DNA of 64,000 bases from JBBPXY01 sp038200435 (GTDB lineage: Bacteria > Actinomycetota > Thermoleophilia > Solirubrobacterales > Solirubrobacteraceae), in the NCBI GenBank assembly GCA_038200435.1, contig JBBPXY010000059.1, positions 12,010 through 76,009 of the forward strand, given 5' to 3'. Both the position numbers and the translations under genes were made by a program. Under the pieces are notes generated by a model, which made no database searches, was not told where the DNA came from, and saw nothing but the letters and a program-made list of their open reading frames with translations. Numbering within the stretch: the first letter of the stretch is position 1; the number at the start of each line of letters is the position of its first letter. Shown here piece after piece: positions 46,074 to 54,776 of this stretch.

Positions 46074-47552
46074 ATGGTTCTCGCGATCGATCAGGGCACG
46101 ACGGGCACGACCTGCCTCGTCTTCGGAGCCGAGTTCGAGGTCATCGGGCGCTCTTACCGCGAGTTCACCCAGCACTTCCCCCGTCCCGGTTGGGTGGAGC
46201 ACGACGCCACTGAGATCTGGGAGGTCACGCGCGCGGTCGCCGGTGAGGCGCTCGGCGACGCCGGGGCCGAGCCCGGCGACATCGATGCGGTGGGCATCAC
46301 CAACCAGCGCGAGACCGTCTGCGTTTGGGATCCGGCGACGGGGGAGCCGCTTCACCGCGCGATCGTCTGGCAGGACCGGCGCACCGCCGCTCGCTGCGCC
46401 GAGCTGAAAGGTGCGGGCGCCGAGGAGCTCGTGCGCGCGAAGACCGGTCTCGTGCTCGACCCCTACTTCTCGGGCACGAAGATCGAGTGGTTGCTGCGCG
46501 AGGTGGAAGGGCTGCGCGAGCGCGCGCAGCACGGCCGCGCGATGTTCGGCACGGTCGACGCGTGGCTCATCTTCAACCTGACCGGCGAGGCGGTCACCGA
46601 CGCCTCCAACGCGTCGAGGACTCTGCTCTACGACATCAGCGAGGGCCGGTGGGATCCGGAGCTGCTCGACCTCTTCGGCGTGCCCGAGCGGGCGCTGCCG
46701 CGCTTGGGCCCGAGCGCGGGTGTGCTCGGCCAGACCCGGCCGGACGCGCTGCACGGCCACTCGGTGCCCGTGGCCGGCGTGGCGGGGGATCAGCAGGCGG
46801 CACTGTTCGGCCAGGCCTGCCTCGAGCCCGGCCTCGGCAAGAACACCTACGGCACCGGGTCGTTCGTGCTCCTGAACGCGGGCCACACGGTGCCTGAGGC
46901 TGCGCCGGGCCTGCTGGGCACCGTCGCCTGGTCGGTAGGCCCGCGCCCGGTCTACGCACGGGAGGCCTCGATCTTCGTCACCGGCGCCGCCGTGCAATGG
47001 CTGCGCGACGGCCTCGGCATCATCGACGCGGCGGCGGAGACCGAGCAGCTCGCCTCCTCGATCGACTCGAACGACGGCGTCTACTTCGTCCCGGCGCTAA
47101 CCGGTCTCGGCTCGCCCCATTGGGATCCTCACGCGCGCGGGACGCTCGTCGGGCTCACCCGCGGAACGGGGCCGGCGCAAATCGCCCGTGCGGCGCTCGA
47201 GGCGATCGCCTACCAGACCGTCGACGCGATCGAAGCGATGCAGGGGGCGGGCACCGAGCCGCTCGCGGAGCTCAGGGCCGACGGAGGCGCGACGTCCAAC
47301 CGGTGGCTCATGCAGTTCCAGGCCGACGTGCTGGGCGTGCCCGTGGTCTTGCCGGAGGTGGCCGAGACGACGGCGCTCGGCGCCGCGTTCCTCGCGGGCG
47401 TGGGAGCGGGCCTGTGGACCCAGTCCGACGTGGCCGCGTCGTGGCGGGAGAAGGACCGGTTCGAGCCGGCGATGATCGCCGGCGAGCGCGAGGGGCTCTT
47501 GACCGATTGGCGGCGCGCGGTGGAGCGATCAAGAGGTTGGGCGAGTGACTGA
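46074..47552 (+). CDS. glpK: Glycerol kinase
   Basis: GlpK phosphorylates glycerol to glycerol 3-phosphate with ATP. The FGGY-family start is clear (VLAIDQGTTGTTCLVF), then PGWVEHDATEIWE, ITNQRETVCVWD, IVWQDRRTA and SNASRTLLYDI. The GVAGDQQAALFGQ and GTGSFVLLN segments and the late FGGY signature region (ADGGATSNRWLMQFQADVLG) complete the family set. Length 492. The product feeds phospholipid synthesis, which fits the acyltransferase gene 47 bp downstream. No glycerol facilitator gene is adjacent. Confidence 0.96.
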   Translation: MVLAIDQGTTGTTCLVFGAEFEVIGRSYREFTQHFPRPGWVEHDATEIWEVTRAVAGEALGDAGAEPGDIDAVGITNQRETVCVWDPATGEPLHRAIVWQDRRTAARCAELKGAGAEELVRAKTGLVLDPYFSGTKIEWLLREVEGLRERAQHGRAMFGTVDAWLIFNLTGEAVTDASNASRTLLYDISEGRWDPELLDLFGVPERALPRLGPSAGVLGQTRPDALHGHSVPVAGVAGDQQAALFGQACLEPGLGKNTYGTGSFVLLNAGHTVPEAAPGLLGTVAWSVGPRPVYAREASIFVTGAAVQWLRDGLGIIDAAAETEQLASSIDSNDGVYFVPALTGLGSPHWDPHARGTLVGLTRGTGPAQIARAALEAIAYQTVDAIEAMQGAGTEPLAELRADGGATSNRWLMQFQADVLGVPVVLPEVAETTALGAAFLAGVGAGLWTQSDVAASWREKDRFEPAMIAGEREGLLTDWRRAVERSRGWASD

Positions 47553-47599
47553 TACCTCCCGGCCGGGCCGGGGTACTCTCCCCAAATGAGGAGAGGGCA

Positions 47600-48382
47600 G
47601 TGACGGATCAGCTCGTGCCGATGAAGGCGCAGGTCTACAAGGACTCGCGTCCCAAGGAGTACTTCGACCGCTTCCACGAGCGCTCGCGCACGCGTGATCC
47701 CGACGCCATGTACGAGCTGGTGCGCTCCCTCACCTCGCTCTACGCCTTCACGTTCTTCCGCGCTCGATCCATCTCGTCGGAGAAGGTGCCCTCGAGCGGC
47801 CCGGTCATCCTCGCGCCGAACCACTTCTCGTTCATGGACCACTTCTTCCTCGGCGCCTTCGTGCGGCGCAAGGTGCGCTTCATGGCCAAGTCGCAGCTCT
47901 TCCAGCGGCCGCTGCAGTTCGTCTACACGCACGGAGGAGTCTTTCCCGTGCGCCGAGGCAAGCAGGACGAAGATGCGTTCCTCACCGCGCACTCCGTCCT
48001 CGAGCGCGGCGGGACCCTGGCCATGTACTGCGAAGGGGGCCGCTCGCGCACCGGCGATCTGAGTGAACGGGCCAAGCCGGGTATCGGCCGCCTCGCCCTC
48101 GAGACCGGCACGCCGATCGTTCCCGTCGCCATCTACGGTTCGTCGAAGGTCCGCAACTGGAAGAAGCTGCAGTTCCCGAAGGTCACGGTGCAGTACGGCG
48201 ACGCGTTCGCCTTCGAGCGCGTCCCGAACGCCACTCGCGAGCAGCAGCAGGCCGCGGCGGACGAGATCTTCGAGGAGATCAAGGCGCTCTACAGAGGCCT
48301 CGAGCAGCTCGGGCGCAAGGGCATGCGCCGAACGCTGCGCGAGAAGGCGCACGCCGAACACCGCCGCACCGCTCCGGCGTAG
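47600..48382 (+). CDS. plsC: 1-acyl-sn-glycerol-3-phosphate acyltransferase family protein
   Basis: This is a PlsC-type acyltransferase, which adds a second acyl chain to lysophosphatidate at the membrane. The catalytic H-x4-D is NHFSFMD (His75, Asp80), and the substrate-binding motif EGGRSRTG begins at Glu145; PIVPVAIYGSS is the fourth block. There is no strong transmembrane helix, so peripheral association is likely. Length 260, start GTG 47600 preceded by GAGGAGAG. It follows glpK on the same strand and probably uses its product indirectly. Confidence 0.9.
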   Translation: MTDQLVPMKAQVYKDSRPKEYFDRFHERSRTRDPDAMYELVRSLTSLYAFTFFRARSISSEKVPSSGPVILAPNHFSFMDHFFLGAFVRRKVRFMAKSQLFQRPLQFVYTHGGVFPVRRGKQDEDAFLTAHSVLERGGTLAMYCEGGRSRTGDLSERAKPGIGRLALETGTPIVPVAIYGSSKVRNWKKLQFPKVTVQYGDAFAFERVPNATREQQQAAADEIFEEIKALYRGLEQLGRKGMRRTLREKAHAEHRRTAPA

Positions 48383-48431
48383 GAGCCCTGGCCGTAACGG
48401 CCCGCCGTCCGGGCTGACTAGCATCTACAGC

Positions 48432-50489
48432 ATGGCCGAACCCACGCGTAACCGCCCGCGCCTGCCCGGTACGCCGGCGCCTGAGCCCGAACGCTCGCCC
48501 TGGCGGGTAGAAGGAGGACGCTCCGGCGACAAGTCTCCGGAGGAATCCTCGGGCTTCAAGCTGTCCGGTGGCCGGCGCTGGTGGATAGGGCTGCTCCTCG
48601 CCGCCCTCGTCCTCAACTACTACCTGAGCTCGGTGGCCACCCGCCACGAGCGGCCGACCGTGCCGTACACGACCTTCCGCTCGCAGATCACGAAGAAGAA
48701 CGTGAGCGAGGTCACCCTGCAGAGCGATCAGATCCAGGGCGTCTTCCGGCGCCCGGTCAACGTGCCCGGCACCTCGGCCGCCAAGGAGTTCAAGACCGTC
48801 GCGCCGGCCGCCGCGCCCGACGACAAGCTCTTCGCCCTGCTCGACGCAAACCGGGTCGAGGTGAAGACGCGCTCCGCCGATCAGGGCCGCTCCTTCCTGG
48901 CCACTCTGCTCTTCGGGTTTGGCCCCACGCTGCTTCTTGTCGGCTTGTTCGTCTTCTTCATGCGCAAGGCGGCCGGTGGGGCGGGAGGGATCTCCGGCCT
49001 CGGGCGTTCGCGCGCCAAGCGCTACGAGGCGTCAGAGCAGCGCACGACCTTCGAGGACGTCGCCGGCATCGACGAGGCCGAGGAGGAGCTTGTCGAGATC
49101 GTCGACTTCCTGCGCAACCCGGACCGCTACCGGCGCCTCGGCGGGATGATCCCGAAGGGCGTGCTGCTCTCGGGCCTCCCTGGCACGGGCAAGACGCTCC
49201 TCGCGCGCGCCGTGGCGGGCGAGGCCAACGTGCCGTTCTTCTCGCTCTCGGCTTCGGAGTTCATCGAGATGGTGGTGGGTGTCGGTGCCAGCCGGGTGCG
49301 CGACCTCTTCGACCAGGCCAAGAAGGCCGCGCCGGCGATCATCTTCGTCGACGAGCTCGACGCCATCGGGCGCCAGCGCGGCGGCGGAGCCTCGCTCGGT
49401 GGCCACGACGAGCGCGAGCAGACGCTCAACCAGATCCTCACCGAGATGGACGGCTTCACCGGCTCGGAGGGCGTGATCGTGCTTGCCGCGACCAACCGCC
49501 CGGAGATCCTCGATCCGGCGCTGCTGCGCCCGGGCCGCTTCGACCGGCGCGTCACCGTGAACCCGCCCGACCAGAAGGGCCGCTCGCTGATCCTGCGAGT
49601 CCACACGCGTAGCGTCCCGCTGGCCGACGACGTCGACCTCGAGGCGATCGCCTCCTCGACGCCGGGGATGGTCGGCGCCGACCTGCGCAACCTCGTCAAC
49701 GAGGCAGCGCTGACAGCAGCCCGTCGCGGCCACGACAAGGTGGCGATTGCCGACATCACCGACTCGCTCGAGCGCATCCTGCTTGGCGCCGAGCGGCGCA
49801 TCACGCTCTCGGTCGAGGAGCGGGAGCGCACCGCCTACCACGAGTCCGGCCACGCGCTGCTCGGCATGCTCGAGCCGGGTGCCGACCCCGTTCGCAAGGT
49901 CTCGATCGTGCCCCGCGGCCGGGCGCTGGGCGTGACCTTCCAGAGCCCGTCGACCGACCGCTACGGCTACGGCGCCGAGTACCTGCGCGGGCGCATCACC
50001 GGCGCCCTCGGTGGCCGCGCCGCGGAAGAGCTGATCTACGGCGACGTCACGACCGGCGCGGAGTCAGACCTCGAGCAGGTCACCTCGATCGCGCGCCAGA
50101 TGGTCGGGCGCTGGGGCATGTCGGAGAAGATCGGGATGGTCTCGGTGCTCCCCGGGCCGAACGACGAGCCAATGCTCTTCCCGGGCCAGGTCGGCGCGAC
50201 GTCGGAGGCGACGCGGCAGATCGTCGACTCGGAGGTGCGCCGCATCGTCGAGGAGTGCTACGACCTCGCCCGCAGCCGGCTGGCGGAGAACCGCGACCGG
50301 CTGGAGACGCTGGCGCGCGCACTGCTCGAGCGGGAGACGCTCGACGAGCGCGACGTCTACGAGGTCGCCGGCTTCGACCCGCCGCCTTCGGGCGACGAGC
50401 GCGCCGGCACGGCGCTCGCGCCCCCGGCCGAGATCGACTCCGAGCCTCAGGTGAGCGCGCACCGCGACGAGCCCGCCGATCAGACGTAG
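48432..50489 (+). CDS. ftsH: ATP-dependent membrane zinc protease FtsH
   Basis: FtsH degrades misfolded membrane and regulatory proteins. The order is a cytoplasmic proline-rich leader, TM1 (about 50-66), an external domain, TM2 (about 155-177), the AAA module with Walker A GLPGTGKT (248-255), Walker [10 protein letters not shown] and the SRH ([19 protein letters not shown]), then the peptidase with HESGH (470-474) and the third metal ligand Asp in [10 protein letters not shown]. Usual forms are GPPGTGKT and HEAGH, so both motifs carry mild variants. Length 685. The 3' end overlaps the convergent hydrolase gene by 10 bp. Confidence 0.96.
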   Translation: MAEPTRNRPRLPGTPAPEPERSPWRVEGGRSGDKSPEESSGFKLSGGRRWWIGLLLAALVLNYYLSSVATRHERPTVPYTTFRSQITKKNVSEVTLQSDQIQGVFRRPVNVPGTSAAKEFKTVAPAAAPDDKLFALLDANRVEVKTRSADQGRSFLATLLFGFGPTLLLVGLFVFFMRKAAGGAGGISGLGRSRAKRYEASEQRTTFEDVAGIDEAEEELVEIVDFLRNPDRYRRLGGMIPKGVLLSGLPGTGKTLLARAVAGEANVPFFSLSASEFIEMVVGVGASRVRDLFDQAKKAAPAIIFVDELDAIGRQRGGGASLGGHDEREQTLNQILTEMDGFTGSEGVIVLAATNRPEILDPALLRPGRFDRRVTVNPPDQKGRSLILRVHTRSVPLADDVDLEAIASSTPGMVGADLRNLVNEAALTAARRGHDKVAIADITDSLERILLGAERRITLSVEERERTAYHESGHALLGMLEPGADPVRKVSIVPRGRALGVTFQSPSTDRYGYGAEYLRGRITGALGGRAAEELIYGDVTTGAESDLEQVTSIARQMVGRWGMSEKIGMVSVLPGPNDEPMLFPGQVGATSEATRQIVDSEVRRIVEECYDLARSRLAENRDRLETLARALLERETLDERDVYEVAGFDPPPSGDERAGTALAPPAEIDSEPQVSAHRDEPADQT

Positions 50490-51379
50490 ACGGGGTCGAG
50501 CCGCGCCCAGGCCTGCTCGTCGTGTCCGGGGATGACGAGCGCCCCGGGCGTCTGCTTCACGTAGCGCTGCAGCTCTCCCAGCGAGCGTTCGAACCGGTGT
50601 GAGTCGTCGGAGAGAGCGGGCAGCGCGCCCTCTTCGATCGTGCGCATCGTGTAGGCCGCGTCGATCGTGAGGAGCGCCTCGCGGTGGCGCAGTCGCAGCA
50701 GCACCGACATGTGGCCGGCCGTATGGCCCGGCGTGGAGAGCAGTCGCACCGAGCCGTCACCGAATACGTCGAGCGCTGAGCCGAAGGGCCCGAACGCCTC
50801 GACCTCGGGCGACTCGAAGTCGACCGTGCGCCAGGCGACGGGCTGATCGAACTGGTCCGGGAAGTAGCCGCGCAACCGGCCCGCGCGACGGTGGGCGGCT
50901 GCCCACTCGCGCCGGTCGACGACGAAGGTGGCTTGCGGGAAGTCCTGCACCGCGCTGGCGTGGTCGAGATGCAGGTGGGTCATGACCACGGTCGAGATCT
51001 CACGCGGGCGCACCCCGCGATCGAGGAGCTGCCGCGCGACCGACTGCTCCGCAGAGAAGCGGAAGGTGAACGCACGGCCGAGCTTGCCGAGCTGCTCCCC
51101 GGGGGCTTTGGCGATGCTCTCGTGCAGGCCGGTGTCGATGAGCACGTGCCCGGCGCCCGGGTGCTCGACCAGGAAGGCGGGGACCGGTATCCATCTCCAG
51201 GTGCTCCGGCGCGTGTGGAGGCTCAGGCCCCGCGCGGTCGAGAGGGGGCCCGAAGGCTTGTGCATGTAGCCCTCGGGCGCGCGCATCTCACCGCTCATCA
51301 GCGGGTGCAGCCGGACGCGGGCATCGCGGCGGCCGCCGGGGAGCGGGAGCCGCGCTGGGGAGGGATCGGGGGCACTCAC
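50480..51379 (-). CDS. MBL-fold hydrolase, N-acyl homoserine lactonase-like
   Basis: The protein has the metallo-beta-lactamase fold with the THLHLDH motif (His135, His137, Asp139, His140), STPGHTAGHMSV, a bridging Asp in LLTIDAAYTM and a final His in IPGHDEQAW. The segment VRLHPLMSGEM near the start and FLVEHPGAGHVLIDTGLH resemble the AiiA/AttM lactonase group, which opens acyl-homoserine-lactone rings. Other lactones are equally possible. Length 299 from GTG 51379; a shorter start is possible. It is divergent from the SDR-like gene and overlaps the end of ftsH. Confidence 0.8.
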   Translation of the reverse strand: MSAPDPSPARLPLPGGRRDARVRLHPLMSGEMRAPEGYMHKPSGPLSTARGLSLHTRRSTWRWIPVPAFLVEHPGAGHVLIDTGLHESIAKAPGEQLGKLGRAFTFRFSAEQSVARQLLDRGVRPREISTVVMTHLHLDHASAVQDFPQATFVVDRREWAAAHRRAGRLRGYFPDQFDQPVAWRTVDFESPEVEAFGPFGSALDVFGDGSVRLLSTPGHTAGHMSVLLRLRHREALLTIDAAYTMRTIEEGALPALSDDSHRFERSLGELQRYVKQTPGALVIPGHDEQAWARLDPVYV

Positions 51380-51406
51380 GGCGGCGAGAGTAACCTGAAG
51401 GCCCTT

Positions 51407-51967
51407 ATGGAGACGCTCTTCCGCGACGCGTTGCTCGCCGGGCAGGTGATCGTCACCGCGGGGCCGTGTGGGGGCGTTGGCGAATATCTCGAGGCGCTCG
51501 GCTCGCCGCCCCACTCGCTCGAGCTTGGTGACGACGAGGACGCCGCGAGGGAGGCCGCGGAGCAGATCGCCGCCGCGGCCTCCGGGCGCATCGACACCCT
51601 TGTCGTCGACGGCGGTGCGGCCGGCGGCCCGCCCGAGGGCATCGACCGTGTTTGGATCGCGATTCGCGCGGTGGCGACGGTCGCCATGATCGAACCCGAA
51701 CGCGGCGGCAAGGTGGTGATTCTCGCTCCGGGACCGGACGAGGGCGCACACGCGGAGGCGACACGGTCGGCCCTCGAGAACGTCGCCCGCACCCTCTCGA
51801 TCGAGTGGGCGCGGTTCGGCATCCGGCTCACGGCCATCGCGCCGGGAGCCGGCGAGGCGCAGGAGAGCGTCGCCGCGCTCGTCGCCTATCTCGTCTCGCC
51901 CGCGGGCGACTACTTCTCGGGCAGCCGGCTCTCGCTCGCGCCCGCACCCACCTACGGCAAGATGTAG
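51407..51967 (+). CDS. SDR-like protein with degenerate active site
   Basis: The C-terminal half is clearly SDR-derived: SALENVARTLSIEWARFGIRLTAIAPG matches the segment after the catalytic lysine of classical SDRs in three parts, SALENVARTL, SIEWARFGIR and LTAIAPG. The Tyr-x3-Lys pair is missing; the aligned residues are HAEATR. The N-terminal cofactor loop TGxxxGIG is reduced to TAGPCGGVG, and the protein is short (186 residues against about 250). It is probably not an oxidoreductase. The next gene starts 2 bp after its stop, so the pair is coupled. Confidence 0.72.
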   Translation: METLFRDALLAGQVIVTAGPCGGVGEYLEALGSPPHSLELGDDEDAAREAAEQIAAAASGRIDTLVVDGGAAGGPPEGIDRVWIAIRAVATVAMIEPERGGKVVILAPGPDEGAHAEATRSALENVARTLSIEWARFGIRLTAIAPGAGEAQESVAALVAYLVSPAGDYFSGSRLSLAPAPTYGKM

Positions 51968-51969
51968 GC

Positions 51970-52692
51970 GTGAGTACTTCTGAGCTGACACTGCTTCCGG
52001 TGACACCTGCGTCGGTGCCTGCTTCCGCGCGCAGCCATGCATGGCTGCAGGCGGCGCGACGCGCGAAGCTTCTCGCTTGGGCGAGCCTCGTGTGGATGAG
52101 CATCGAGGGTGTCGTCGGGATCATCGCGGGGCTGGGCGCGCACAGCCTCGGGGTGGTGGCGTGGTCGGCGAGCTCGTTTGTCGAGGCGCTGGCATCGCTG
52201 ATCGTCGTCTGGCGCTTCACCGGCCGGCGAACGCTGTCGGCTTCGAGCGAGGCACGCGCGCAGAAGTGGGTGGCGGCGAGCTTCTTCCTCCTAGCGCCAT
52301 ACTTCCTCGTGGAGGCGGTACGCAGGCTGGCGAGCGGAGCCGACGTGCACACGAGTGCGTTGGCTATCGCGATCACGGCCAGCGCAGTGGTGCTTATGCC
52401 CGCGCTCGGTTGGGTGAAGTTGCGCCTTGGCCGGCAGCTCGAGTCCGGCGCGACCTCGGGCGAGGGAATTCAGAACGTGCTGTGCGCCGTGCAGGCGGCT
52501 GTGGCTCTTGTCGCCATCGCGGGGGCAGGTGCCGGGTTGGGGTTTCTGGATCCGCTCGCAGCGCTTCTGATCGCGGGCATCGCTGTGAAGGAGGGCCGTG
52601 ACGGCTGGCGCGGCGAGAGCTCGTGTTGCGCGCCCACGCCCGGTCTCGGGGCCGTGGAGTGTGCCGAGGATTGCTGCGCGACGGCCGCGTAG
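51970..52692 (+). CDS. Divergent CDF-like cation transporter with cysteine-rich tail
   Basis: A 240-residue membrane protein with five to six hydrophobic segments, laid out like a cation diffusion facilitator. The usual TM2 motif D-x2-H-x3-D appears as W65, S68 and E72 in AWSASSFVEA, so the standard metal site is replaced. TM6 retains DPLAALLIAGIAVKEG. The C-terminus is cysteine-rich (GESSCCAP ... ECAEDCCATAA: Cys219, 220, 231, 235, 236) instead of the cytoplasmic metal-binding domain. Start GTG 51970. A canonical CDF gene lies 11 bp downstream, suggesting a shared role in metal handling. Confidence 0.75.
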   Translation: MSTSELTLLPVTPASVPASARSHAWLQAARRAKLLAWASLVWMSIEGVVGIIAGLGAHSLGVVAWSASSFVEALASLIVVWRFTGRRTLSASSEARAQKWVAASFFLLAPYFLVEAVRRLASGADVHTSALAIAITASAVVLMPALGWVKLRLGRQLESGATSGEGIQNVLCAVQAAVALVAIAGAGAGLGFLDPLAALLIAGIAVKEGRDGWRGESSCCAPTPGLGAVECAEDCCATAA

Positions 52693-52703
52693 CCGGTCGA
52701 CTC

Positions 52704-53666
52704 ATGGCCCACGACCACCGGCCCGGAGGAAGTCACGCGGGTCACGCACACGGTGTCTCGGCCGACGCCGACCGCGGGAAGCTGACGATCGCGCTCGCCC
52801 TGATCGTCGGGTTCATGCTCGTCGAGGTCGTCGTCGGCGCGCTCGCTCACTCGCTGGCCCTGCTCTCCGACGCGGCGCACATGCTCACCGACGCGGGGGC
52901 GCTCGGGCTGTCGCTCGTGGCCATCAACCTGGCGAAACGACCGGCGAAGGGCGCTTTGACGTTCGGCTTCAAGCGGGTGGAGATCCTGTCGGCGCAGTTC
53001 AACGGCGCGACGCTCCTGGTGTTAGGGCTGCTGATCGTCTACGAGGGGATCGACCGGCTTGTCGCGCCTCCGCCGGTGCAGGGCACCCCGGTGCTCATCG
53101 TCGCGATCGTCGGGATTTGCGTGAACCTGGCCGCGACCTACGCGCTGAGCAAGGCCAACCGGCAGTCGATGAACATCGAAGGGTCCTTCCAGCATCTGCT
53201 GACCGACCTCGCCGCGTTCATCTTCACCGCGGTCGCCGGCGTGGTCATCCTCGTCACCGGGTTCAAGCGCGCGGACGGGATCGCGTCTGTGATCATCGCG
53301 GCGATCATGCTGCGCGCCGCCTACGGGCTGCTGCGCGACTCGGGCCGCGTCTTCCTCGAGGCCGCGCCCAAGGGAATGGATCCGGACTCGATCGGTCGCA
53401 AGCTGATCGGACACGACGGGGTCGTTGAAGTTCACGACCTTCACGTCTGGGAGGTCACCTCCGGCTTTCCGGCGCTTTCAGCGCACGTGCTCGTCCGCGC
53501 GGAGGCCGACTGCCACGCCATCCGCCGCGACCTCGAACACGGGCTCCACGATCAGTTTGGCATCGATCACACAACTCTCCAGGTCGATCACGAAGGCGAG
53601 GAGCTTCTTCAGCTCCAAGCGCCCGAACAGCGGCGAGCCTCGCCTTCGTCTACCGCTTCACGCTGA
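52704..53666 (+). CDS. Cation diffusion facilitator (CzcD/ZitB-like zinc exporter)
   Basis: CDF exporters expel Zn2+ and similar metals by proton antiport. The N-terminus is histidine-rich (MAHDHRPGGSHAGHAHG). TM2 has the canonical SDAAHMLTDAGAL and TM5 has HLLTDLAAFI, giving the four metal ligands. The C-terminal cytoplasmic domain follows (VVEVHDLHVWEVTSGFPALSAHV), typical of CzcD. Length 320; ATG 52704 was chosen because it gives the His-rich start. It is the second transporter in the SDR-like/CDF-like/CzcD run and converges with the DUF1232 gene. Confidence 0.92.
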   Translation: MAHDHRPGGSHAGHAHGVSADADRGKLTIALALIVGFMLVEVVVGALAHSLALLSDAAHMLTDAGALGLSLVAINLAKRPAKGALTFGFKRVEILSAQFNGATLLVLGLLIVYEGIDRLVAPPPVQGTPVLIVAIVGICVNLAATYALSKANRQSMNIEGSFQHLLTDLAAFIFTAVAGVVILVTGFKRADGIASVIIAAIMLRAAYGLLRDSGRVFLEAAPKGMDPDSIGRKLIGHDGVVEVHDLHVWEVTSGFPALSAHVLVRAEADCHAIRRDLEHGLHDQFGIDHTTLQVDHEGEELLQLQAPEQRRASPSSTASR

Positions 53667-53688
53667 GCTGGGCCGGACCAGGCTGACC

Positions 53689-54087
53689 TCACGACCCGCC
53701 TGCCAGGCGCAGGACGATCGCCCGCGACGAGTCCGGCCCGGGCCAGTGCTCCTCCACGAGCCCCGCTCCGGAGCCGGCCACGACACGCCGCAGCACGAGG
53801 GCCAGCACGACAGCGTCGTCGAGCTGGCCCACCACAGGGATGAAGTCGGGCACCAGGTCGATGGGCGAGGCGAGGTAGAGCGCGGCCAGCGCGAGGAGCG
53901 CCTTGCGCCGTCGCGGCACCCGCGGGTCGGCGAGCAGCCGCCGCACGAGGATCACGCAGTCGGGCACGAACCCCGCCAGCGCTCGCGCGTCCGACCGCCG
54001 GCCCATGAGGGCGAGCACGATCACCGCAAGGATCCACAGGCCTACGAGTAAGCCGGTACCGATCGAAACCCAAGCCCACGTGCTCAT
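53689..54087 (-). CDS. DUF1232 (YkvA-like) membrane protein
   Basis: A 132-residue protein with an N-terminal transmembrane helix (SIGTGLLVGLWILAVIVLALMG) and the DUF1232 motif RRKALLALAALYLASPIDLVPDFIPVVGQLDDAVVLALVLRR, given here as its two recognisable parts YLASPIDLVPDFIP and GQLDDAVVLALVLRR. Function of the family is unknown. It ends 22 bp from the convergent CzcD-like gene and is divergent from ppa by 32 bp. Confidence 0.88.
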   Translation of the reverse strand: MSTWAWVSIGTGLLVGLWILAVIVLALMGRRSDARALAGFVPDCVILVRRLLADPRVPRRRKALLALAALYLASPIDLVPDFIPVVGQLDDAVVLALVLRRVVAGSGAGLVEEHWPGPDSSRAIVLRLAGGS

Positions 54088-54119
54088 CTCGAGTCCTAGA
54101 GCGTAAAGTCCCGGCCGCG

Positions 54120-54644
54120 ATGGCCATCCCCAAGCTCCACTGCCTCGTCGAGATCCCCAAGGGGAGTCGCAACAAGTACGAGTGGGACGCCGAGCTGGGT
54201 GCGATCAAGCTCGACCGCTTCCTGTTCTCCTCGGTCGTCTATCCGACGGACTACGGGTTCATCCCCGACACGCTCGGCGCCGACGGCGACCCGCTCGACG
54301 CGATGATCTGCGTCTCGGAGGCGACGTTCCCCGGCTGCGTCATACCGGTCAAGCCGATCGCGCTCTTCCGCATGCGCGACGACAAGGGCGAGGACGACAA
54401 GGTCCTCTGCGTACCGCTCGACGATCCGAACTGGAACGGGATGGAGGAGCTCGACGACCTCCCGCAGTTCCTGCAGGACGAGATCTCACACTTCTTCTCG
54501 ATCTACAAGATCCCCGAGGGCAAGGTCGTGAAGGTCGACGGCTGGCGCTCGCGAGAGGACGCCCTCAAGTCGATCGAGGAAGCGCGGGAGCGCTGGCGCC
54601 AGCAGGGCGACGACGCACCCGACACGCTGGTCCACGAGCCCTAA
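54120..54644 (+). CDS. ppa: Inorganic pyrophosphatase
   Basis: A soluble family I pyrophosphatase hydrolysing PPi to phosphate, driving biosynthetic reactions forward. Motifs are VEIPKGSRNKYE, YPTDYGFIPDTL, the Mg-binding DGDPLDAM and the KVDGWRSREDA end. The 174-residue length fits the bacterial hexameric form. The ATG is at 54120. A strong hairpin terminator region follows before the convergent SDR gene. Confidence 0.97.
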   Translation: MAIPKLHCLVEIPKGSRNKYEWDAELGAIKLDRFLFSSVVYPTDYGFIPDTLGADGDPLDAMICVSEATFPGCVIPVKPIALFRMRDDKGEDDKVLCVPLDDPNWNGMEELDDLPQFLQDEISHFFSIYKIPEGKVVKVDGWRSREDALKSIEEARERWRQQGDDAPDTLVHEP

Positions 54645-54693
54645 GAAGTTGTTTTTTGGGGATGCTGGCCGGCCGACTGGCCCGGACCGGACG

Positions 54694-54750
54694 GCGTTGC
54701 CGGGAGCTCCCGGGTCTGGCGCGGAGCGCCTGACCCGGCCCGGGCAATGC
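54694..54750. terminator. Large nested stem-loop between ppa and the SDR gene
   Basis: An inner stem pairs 54712-54722 with 54726-54736 (11 positions, one mismatch, GGA loop). An outer stem pairs GCGTTGC (54694-54700) with GCAATGC (54744-54750). It is flanked by a T6 run at 54651-54656 on the ppa side and GGGCC repeats on the other. Placed between convergent genes, it probably terminates both. It is one of the most stable inverted repeats in the window. Confidence 0.62.
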
Positions 54751-54776
54751 CGGGCCGGGCCGGGCCAACACCCCGG

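Noticed and set aside
54651..54656. T6 run after ppa as a classical intrinsic terminator
   Set aside because: No stem-loop directly precedes it; the stable hairpin lies downstream instead.
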